From: Oscillospiraceae bacterium
Lineage (GTDB): Bacteria; Bacillota; Clostridia; Oscillospirales; Oscillospiraceae
DNA: 64,000 nt
Assembly (NCBI GenBank): GCA_022846095.1
Contig: AP025583.1
Coordinates: 558,001-622,000, forward strand
Reading direction: 5' to 3'
In this document: in pieces, positions 58,829-64,000 of the stretch
How positions within the stretch are numbered: the first letter of the stretch is position 1
How the letters are laid out: every line of letters starts with the position of its first letter
Program-made: the position numbers and the translations under genes
Notes under the pieces: model-generated
Seen by the model: the letters and a program-made list of their open reading frames with translations, nothing else
The model's database searches: none
Told to the model about the DNA's origin: nothing

Positions 58829-59898
58829 ACCAGAAGAAAAATTGGCTGAGCCTGGGCCTGATGCTGGCGCTGATGGCCCTCACCGGCTTTTTCCTGCTGC
58901 GCAACCAGCCCGTGAGCAGCCTCATGGACGTGCTGCGGCGGATTGACCCGGTCTACGTGCTGATGGGCCTGGGCCTGATGGTGGTGTTCGTGGGCTGCGA
59001 GGCCATGTGCACCCGCCTTATCCTGCGCCGGCTGGGCCACAGCGTGCCCTACCGCCGCTGCATGGGCTACTCCTTCACCGGCTTCTATTTCAGCTCCATC
59101 ACCCCCTCCTCCACCGGGGGCCAGCCCGCCCAGGTCTACTATATGGCCAGGGACGGCGTGCCCGCCGCCCACGGCACCCTGGATATGCTGCTGATCACCG
59201 TGTGCTACCAGGCGGCCACCCTGATCTTCGGCGTGGGCTCCTTTCTGGTCTACCCCCGCATCCTCACCGTCCTGGGCGGCGGCTGGCGGCTGCTGCTGGT
59301 CTACGGCATCGTGAGCACCGTGGCGCTCACCGCCGCCGTGCTCACGGTCATGTTCGCCCCCCGGGCGGCGGGCCGGATCGCCGGAGGGTGCCTGTCCCTC
59401 CTGGCCCGTGTGCACATCGTGAAGGACCGCGCCGGGATGCAGGAGAAGCTGGACGCCCAGATGGCGGAGTACCGCCGCGGGGCGGACTGCCTGAAGAGCT
59501 ACCCCCGCCTGGTGCCCGCCCTGTTGGGCCTGTCCCTGACCCAGCTGCTGGCCCTGTATTTGGTGCCCTTCGTGGTGTACCGCGCCTTCGGCCTGAGCGG
59601 GAGCAGCGCGGTGCAGATGGTGGCCGTGCAGGCCCTGCTCACGGTGGCGGTGTCCACCCTGCCCCTGCCCGGGGCGGTGGGGCCCTCCGAGGGCGGCTTC
59701 GTCAAGGTGTTCACCCTGTTCTTCGGCGCGGGCCTGGTGACCCCCGCCATGCTGGTCAGCCGGGGCATCAGCTTTTACGCCTTCCTGCTGCTCAGCGCCG
59801 GGGTGACCGTCGCGGTCCACCTGCGCAGCGGCAAGCGGGCCAAGGCGCGCGCCCTGGGCCTCCCGGCCCCGCGCAGGGCGGCCGCCCCCCTCGGATAA
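58825..59898 (+). CDS. Lysylphosphatidylglycerol synthetase-type transmembrane protein (UPF0104)
   Basis: A 357-residue membrane protein with about eight helices: the flippase half of MprF without the synthetase domain. FYFSSITPSSTGGQPAQVYYMARDG and LPLPGAVGPSEGGFVKVF are hallmark motifs. It probably moves a lipid, perhaps the glycolipid made by the upstream GT28 enzyme. It is coupled to the small membrane gene. Confidence 0.9.
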   Translation: MNQKKNWLSLGLMLALMALTGFFLLRNQPVSSLMDVLRRIDPVYVLMGLGLMVVFVGCEAMCTRLILRRLGHSVPYRRCMGYSFTGFYFSSITPSSTGGQPAQVYYMARDGVPAAHGTLDMLLITVCYQAATLIFGVGSFLVYPRILTVLGGGWRLLLVYGIVSTVALTAAVLTVMFAPRAAGRIAGGCLSLLARVHIVKDRAGMQEKLDAQMAEYRRGADCLKSYPRLVPALLGLSLTQLLALYLVPFVVYRAFGLSGSSAVQMVAVQALLTVAVSTLPLPGAVGPSEGGFVKVFTLFFGAGLVTPAMLVSRGISFYAFLLLSAGVTVAVHLRSGKRAKARALGLPAPRRAAAPLG

Positions 59899-59910
59899 TC
59901 TGCCATTTTG

Positions 59911-59943
59911 GCGGGCGGCCCCTTGTGGGGGCCGCCCGCTTTG
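59911..59943 (+). terminator. Terminator after the flippase-like gene
   Basis: A perfect 12-bp stem (59911-59922 with 59928-59939, loop TTGTG) followed by TTTG. Confidence 0.85.
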
Positions 59944-59988
59944 TATTATAATAGCACCCAGAATGGGTTACTGTAGGAGGGGCGCTAT

Positions 59989-60942
59989 ATGAAACTGATG
60001 GGCATCGATCTGGGCGGCATCAACATTGCCACGGCGGTGGTGGACGAAAAGGGGGCCATCCTGGCCAAGCACAGCCAGCCCACCCCCCGGGGCGTGGAGC
60101 CCGAGCGGGTGGCCGACGCCATGGCCCAGGCCGTGCGCGCCGCCGCGGACAAGGCGGGGCTGGCGCTGGAGGAGATCGCCTCCGTGGGCGTGGGCGCCCC
60201 CGGCACCATCGAGCCGGAGGAGGGCGTGGTGGAGTACTGGTCCAACCTGGACTTCAACCACGTGCCCCTGGTGCGCTACCTCACCGGGCGGCTGGGCCGC
60301 CCGGTGTGCATTGAGAACGACGCCAACGCCGCCGCCCTGGGCGAATACGCCGCCGGGGCGGGCAAGGGCTGCCGCTCCATGCTGGCCATCACCCTGGGCA
60401 CCGGCGTGGGGGGCGGCGCCATCCTGGACGGGAAGCTGTACACCGGCTTCAACTACGCGGGCATGGAGGTGGGGCACTTCGTGGTGGAGCACGGGGGCCG
60501 CCCCTGCACCTGCGGGCGGCTGGGCTGCTTCGAGGCCTACTGCTCCGCCACCGCCCTCATCAAGCGCACCCGCCTGGAGATGCAGGCGTGCCCCGACTCC
60601 CTGCTGTGGCAGGAGGCGGGGGGCGATCTGGACCGGGTGGAGGGGCGCACGGCCTTCCAGGCCCTGGCCCGGGGGGACGCGGCGGCCAAGCGGGTGGTGG
60701 ACGAGTACGCCGCCTACCTGGGGGACGGGATCACCAGCCTGGTGAACATCCTCCAGCCCGAGATCGTCTGCCTGGGCGGCGGCGTGGCCGGGGCGGGCCG
60801 GGTACTGCTGGACCCGGTGCAGGCCATCCTGGACCGGGAGGACTACGCCCGCCAGAACAAGCGGCGCACCCGCCTGATGCCCGCCCGGCTGGGCAACGAC
60901 GCGGGCCTCATCGGCGCGGCGCTGCTGCCGCTGTTCCGATAG
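59989..60942 (+). CDS. ROK family sugar kinase (glucokinase-like)
   Basis: A 317-residue kinase. MGIDLGGINIATAVVDEKG (ATP-binding; the usual DLGGTN reads DLGGIN), IENDANAAALGEY (catalytic Asp), GTGVGGG, and the zinc motif CTCGRLGCFEAYC with GMEVGHFVVEHGG. It would phosphorylate glucose or another hexose. Single gene with hairpins on both sides. ATG at 59989 follows GTAGGAGGGG. Confidence 0.9.
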   Translation: MKLMGIDLGGINIATAVVDEKGAILAKHSQPTPRGVEPERVADAMAQAVRAAADKAGLALEEIASVGVGAPGTIEPEEGVVEYWSNLDFNHVPLVRYLTGRLGRPVCIENDANAAALGEYAAGAGKGCRSMLAITLGTGVGGGAILDGKLYTGFNYAGMEVGHFVVEHGGRPCTCGRLGCFEAYCSATALIKRTRLEMQACPDSLLWQEAGGDLDRVEGRTAFQALARGDAAAKRVVDEYAAYLGDGITSLVNILQPEIVCLGGGVAGAGRVLLDPVQAILDREDYARQNKRRTRLMPARLGNDAGLIGAALLPLFR

Positions 60943-60955
60943 GGGATAAAATCAG

Positions 60956-60984
60956 TTTTGCGGGGAATTCACTTCCCCGCAAAA
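60956..60984 (+). terminator. Terminator after the ROK gene
   Basis: A perfect 12-bp stem TTTTGCGGGGAA / TTCCCCGCAAAA, loop TTCAC. Confidence 0.85.
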
Positions 60985-61024
60985 CACCACGACCCGCGCC
61001 ACTCAGGCGCGAAACCGGGGGTAT

Positions 61025-61130
61025 CGGGGCGCGGCCGTTCCAGTGCGCACACTGGGACAGCGCCCCGTATCCAGGGGGTATTGGATACCCCCTGGAATAT
61101 GCGCGGTGGCCTGCCGTCAAGGCAGGCCAC
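61025..61130. other. Cluster of three hairpins
   Basis: An outer stem 61025-61032/61060-61067 encloses CCAGTG/CACTGG (61040-61045, 61050-61055). An 11-bp stem follows (61071-61081/61085-61095), then a 10-bp stem (about 61106-61115/61121-61130) that contains the stop of the small membrane gene. Confidence 0.8.
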
Positions 61131-61416
61131 CGGCTTCCTCATAGACCCCGCAGGGCTCGGGCTCGGGCGGAGGCGCCTGCACGGCGGCCTCCTGCTCGCT
61201 CAGGGGCAGCACGGCCAGAGAGATTCCGAACAGCACCGCCGCCGCGATGGCGATGGCCTGGATCCGGTTTTGCTCCAGCCAGGGGCGGTACTGCTCCCAA
61301 AGCGGGATTTTGGCGAGGGCGCACAGCTTCTCGCCGCCATAGTAGAGGATGAGGGCGACGACCACGCAGACCGCCAGCCGCGTGACCATCTCCTGCTTGT
61401 TCCCTTTCAGCTCCAA
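61117..61416 (-). CDS. Small membrane protein with two helices
   Basis: A 99-residue protein beginning at TTG 61416 after GGAGG. Helices: MVTRLAVCVVVALILYYGG and QAIAIAAAVLFGISLAVLPL, separated by KIPLWEQYRPWLEQNR; a Pro/Glu-rich tail follows. No family recognised. Its stop codon lies inside a perfect hairpin that probably works as its terminator. ATG at 61389 is an alternative start. It is flanked on both sides by hairpin arrays. Confidence 0.6.
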   Translation of the reverse strand: MELKGNKQEMVTRLAVCVVVALILYYGGEKLCALAKIPLWEQYRPWLEQNRIQAIAIAAAVLFGISLAVLPLSEQEAAVQAPPPEPEPCGVYEEAGGLP

Positions 61417-61462
61417 TAGGCACCGCCTCCTCACCCTAGTATAGTCGGAGGGCGTGTACGAT

Positions 61463-61706
61463 AATGCCTGCTGAATCAAGCGATTTGCGCTTGATTCACG
61501 CGGCAGCGCCGCGCAAGCTCTTAAAACGGCTGATGCGGGCCGTTTTAAGAGCCGCAGGCATTGTGGCAATGCGTATTTTCGTTGGGGCACGAACGCGCCC
61601 CAACGAAACGTGCAGGGTTTTAGGGCTATTATGCCCGAAACCCTGCACTTGAACAAAGCCGTATGGCCTTGAATGCCTCGGCTTTCAAGGCTTGTGGCTT
61701 TGTTCA
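61463..61706. other. Array of seven stem-loops upstream of the P-type ATPase
   Basis: Within 244 bases: 10-bp stem 61473-61482/61488-61497; 6-bp 61499-61504/61508-61513; 14-bp 61517-61530/61539-61552; 12-bp 61577-61588/61597-61608; 10-bp 61611-61620/61638-61647 with an inner GGGC/GCCC; 10-bp 61651-61660/61696-61705 with an inner 8-bp stem. A 9-bp stem 61463-61471/61554-61562 encloses the first three and competes with a hairpin at 61558-61572. This is probably a structured RNA or a mobile palindromic element. Stretch 61417-61741 has no gene. Confidence 0.82.
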
Positions 61707-61741
61707 GTACGCATTACGATAGAATCTGTTTGGAGGTCGGC

Positions 61742-64000
61742 ATGAAAAAAGCGAATCCGGTCAGGAGGGCCCCGGCGCAGCCGGGCGGCGGCCGCCGGGA
61801 GGTGGACGCGCTCACGCCCAGCCCGGACCAGGGGCTCACCTCCGCCCAGGTGAAGGAGCGCCAGAACGCGGGCTGGGCCAACGACGCGGTGGACAGCCCC
61901 ACCAAGCCGGTGGGCCAGATTGTGCGGGAGAACGTCTTTACCTTCTTCAATCTGATCTTCGTGGTGCTGGCGTGCTGCCTGGTGCTGGTGGGCTCCTTCA
62001 AGAACATGCTCTTCCTGGTCATCGCCGTGGCCAACACGGTCATCGGCATCGTGCAGCAGATCCGCTCCAAGCGCACGGTGGACAAGCTCAGCCTGCTCTC
62101 CGCCCCCCGGTGCGGCGTGGTGCGGGACGGGAACCTGATCTCCGTGCCCAGCGCCCAGCTGGTGCGGGACGACATCGCCCAGTTCGCCGCCGGGGACCAG
62201 ATCCCCGCCGACGCGGAGGTGGTGGAGGGCTCCGCCCAGCTCAACGAGGCCCTCATCACCGGCGAGGCCGACGCCATCGAAAAGGGGCCGGGGGACAGCC
62301 TGCTCTCGGGCAGCTTCGTGGTGGCGGGCAGGTGCCGGGCGCGGCTGACCCACGTGGGGGCCGACTCCTACGCCGCCCGCCTGACCCTGGAGGCCAAGCG
62401 GGACGTGAAGGTGGGCCGCAGCGAGATGATGGCCTCCCTGGACAAGCTGATCCGCATCATCGGCATCCTGCTGCTGCCCATCGGGATCACCCTGTTCGTC
62501 AAGCAGCACTTCTTTCTGGACCAGGGCGTGCGGCAGGCGGTGGTGTCCACCGTGGCCGCCCTGATCGGCATGATCCCCGAGGGGCTCTACCTGCTCACCA
62601 GCGTGGCCCTGGCGGTGGGGGTCATCCGCCTGGCCCGGCGCAAGGTGCTGGCCCAGGAGCTGAGCTGCATCGAGACGCTGGCCCGGGTGGACGTACTGTG
62701 CGTGGACAAGACGGGCACCATCACCGAGCCGCGTATGGAGGTGGGGGAGGTGCTGCCCCTGGACGCCGAGCGCTGCCCCGAGGCGGCGGTGACCGCCGCC
62801 CTGAACGCCTTCTACAAGGCCGTGGATGACGACAACGACACCGCCCGCGCCATGAAGGCCCGCTTCCGCGGCCCCTCCAACTGGCGCGCGGCGCGCACCG
62901 TGCCCTTCACCTCGGCCACCAAGTGGAGCGCCGCGGTGTTCCCCGGCCACGGCGCCTACGTGGTGGGCGCCCCGGAGTTCGTGATGGGGGAGCGCTACGC
63001 CGAGCTGAGGGAGCGGGTGGAGCCGTACTCCGCCAAGGGCTGCCGGGTGCTGCTGGCGGCGGGCTACGACGGGGTGCCCGGGCCCAAGGGGCTGGACCCC
63101 GGAGCCGTGCGCCCCATGGCCCTGGTGCTGCTGTCCAACCGCATCCGGCCGGAGGCCCCCAAGACCTTCCGCTACTTTGCCCAGCAGGGGGTGGCCGTGA
63201 AGGTCATCTCGGGGGACAACCCCCTCACGGTGTCCGAGGTGGCCGCCCAGGCGGGCATTGAGCACGCCGGGGACTACGTGGACGCGGCCGCCCTCAAAAC
63301 CGGGGCCGAGCTGGAGCAGGCGGCCCGGCGGTACACCGTGTTCGGCCGGGTGACCCCGGACCAGAAGCGCAGGCTGGTGCGCGCGCTCCAGAAGGCGGGG
63401 CACACCGTGGCCATGACGGGGGACGGCGTGAACGACGTGCTGGCCCTCAAGGACGCGGACTGCGGCATCGCCATGGCCTCGGGCAGCGACGCGGCCTGCC
63501 ACGCGGCCCAGCTGGTGCTGCTCAACTCCGACTTCTCCGCCATGCCCCACGTGGTGGACGAGGGGCGGCGGGTCATCAACAACATCGAGCGGGCTGCCTC
63601 CCTCTTCCTGGTGAAGAATATCTTCTCCTTCTTCCTGGCCTTCATTACTCTGTTCACCATCGTGGCCTACCCCTTCGAACCCATCCAGCTCTCCCTGGTG
63701 GGGGGGCTGACCATCGGGGCCCCCGCGTTCTTTTTGGCTCTGGAGCCCAACCACAGCCTGGTGCGGGGGCGGTTTATGCACAACGTGCTCAAGGCCGCCT
63801 TCCCCGGCGGGCTGACGGATCTGGTGATTATCCTTCTGGCGGAGCTGTTCGCCTTCGCCTTCGGGTTCAGCGCGGCGGAGCTGTCCACCCTGTGCACCCT
63901 GCTGATGGCCTTCATCGGCCTGCTGATCCTCTTCCAGGTGTGCAAGCCCTTCGATGTGCAGCGCAAGCTCGTCTGGGGCGCCATGGCGGCGCTGATCGTG
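61742..64000 (+). CDS. Cation-translocating P-type ATPase, CtpE-like (partial, cut by window end)
   Basis: 753 codons are inside the window and the frame is still open. GSAQLNEALITGEADAIE is the actuator loop, VDKTGTITE the phosphorylation site (Asp about residue 322), VKVISGDNPLTV and MTGDGVNDVLALKDADCGIAM the P-domain motifs (about 557). IGMIPEGLYLLTSVALAVG in helix 4 has PEGL as in the CtpE group, associated with Ca2+ uptake in mycobacteria. It transports a cation at the membrane; ion choice is inferred. ATG at 61742 follows TTTGGAGG. Confidence 0.93.
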   Translation, partial: MKKANPVRRAPAQPGGGRREVDALTPSPDQGLTSAQVKERQNAGWANDAVDSPTKPVGQIVRENVFTFFNLIFVVLACCLVLVGSFKNMLFLVIAVANTVIGIVQQIRSKRTVDKLSLLSAPRCGVVRDGNLISVPSAQLVRDDIAQFAAGDQIPADAEVVEGSAQLNEALITGEADAIEKGPGDSLLSGSFVVAGRCRARLTHVGADSYAARLTLEAKRDVKVGRSEMMASLDKLIRIIGILLLPIGITLFVKQHFFLDQGVRQAVVSTVAALIGMIPEGLYLLTSVALAVGVIRLARRKVLAQELSCIETLARVDVLCVDKTGTITEPRMEVGEVLPLDAERCPEAAVTAALNAFYKAVDDDNDTARAMKARFRGPSNWRAARTVPFTSATKWSAAVFPGHGAYVVGAPEFVMGERYAELRERVEPYSAKGCRVLLAAGYDGVPGPKGLDPGAVRPMALVLLSNRIRPEAPKTFRYFAQQGVAVKVISGDNPLTVSEVAAQAGIEHAGDYVDAAALKTGAELEQAARRYTVFGRVTPDQKRRLVRALQKAGHTVAMTGDGVNDVLALKDADCGIAMASGSDAACHAAQLVLLNSDFSAMPHVVDEGRRVINNIERAASLFLVKNIFSFFLAFITLFTIVAYPFEPIQLSLVGGLTIGAPAFFLALEPNHSLVRGRFMHNVLKAAFPGGLTDLVIILLAELFAFAFGFSAAELSTLCTLLMAFIGLLILFQVCKPFDVQRKLVWGAMAALIV

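Noticed and set aside
61417-61741. Manganese (yybP-ykoY) or NiCo riboswitch before the P-type ATPase
   Set aside because: Conserved loop sequences of these classes are missing; the structure is a row of palindromes.
1-64000. rRNA, tRNA, T-box leaders, insertion sequences or prophage genes
   Set aside because: I looked for conserved motifs and typical proteins of each and saw none; a covariance-model scan would be needed to exclude small RNAs fully.

Overview
The window looks like the chromosome of a high-GC, endospore-forming, strictly anaerobic Firmicute of the Oscillospirales type (Flavonifractor/Lawsonibacter/Intestinimonas-like; genus not decidable here). Evidence: sporulation genes (ylbJ, spoIIE, a probable spoIIQ), a selenocysteine-dependent glycine/sarcosine/betaine reductase (Stickland) system, an [FeFe] hydrogenase, SLH surface proteins, and GGAGG ribosome-binding sites with frequent GTG and TTG starts. 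No rRNA, tRNA, CRISPR array or transposase was seen.

1-11.6 kb is a reductive amino-acid/betaine block. A BCCT betaine-type carrier has its own consensus promoter. Next to it is trxB-trxA-grdA-grdC-grdD, preceded by a near-perfect sigma-54 site. A separate grdE-grdB unit with a sigma-70 promoter is divergent from a TetR regulator and a YitT-like gene. grdA and grdB each contain an in-frame UGA read as selenocysteine, each followed by a hairpin. Together they would import the substrate, reduce it with thioredoxin electrons and release acetyl phosphate.

11.6-26.3 kb holds an [FeFe] hydrogenase with a Rex-like operator, a DUF2804 gene overlapping an EAL gene, ylbJ, an S66 peptidase, an ABC pair, an Asp/Glu racemase homologue, spoIIE, an AbrB-like regulator, and kbl-tdh. 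Kbl and Tdh turn threonine into glycine plus acetyl-CoA, which could feed the Grd system.

26.3-37.5 kb is cell-envelope territory: an M23 protein behind a sigma-F/G-like promoter, a MacAB/YknXYZ-type exporter, an SLH protein, an ECF sigma factor with an RsgI-like anti-sigma that has a poly-Asp/His tail, a secreted protein with four ~95-residue repeats, and cutC.

37.5-39.2 kb is an AT-richer island encoding an EcoRV-like restriction-modification pair. 39.3-47.0 kb has a transglutaminase-like protein with a possible thioredoxin-fold end, a YfcC carrier with an AbgA-like amidohydrolase, a ~900-bp gene-free tract of mosaic repeats, and a divergent TetR/DegV pair around a perfect operator.

47-60 kb has a second TrxB-like flavoprotein with a duplicated 5' end, an acyltransferase and a GT2-GtrA glycosyltransferase, a two-component system, a serpin lipoprotein, a lower-GC SLH protein, a Sfp-type transferase, a glycolipid/flippase operon with an extra 42-residue membrane ORF, and a ROK kinase. 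The last 3 kb carry two unusual clusters of hairpins around a small membrane gene and the start of a CtpE-like P-type ATPase cut by the window edge.
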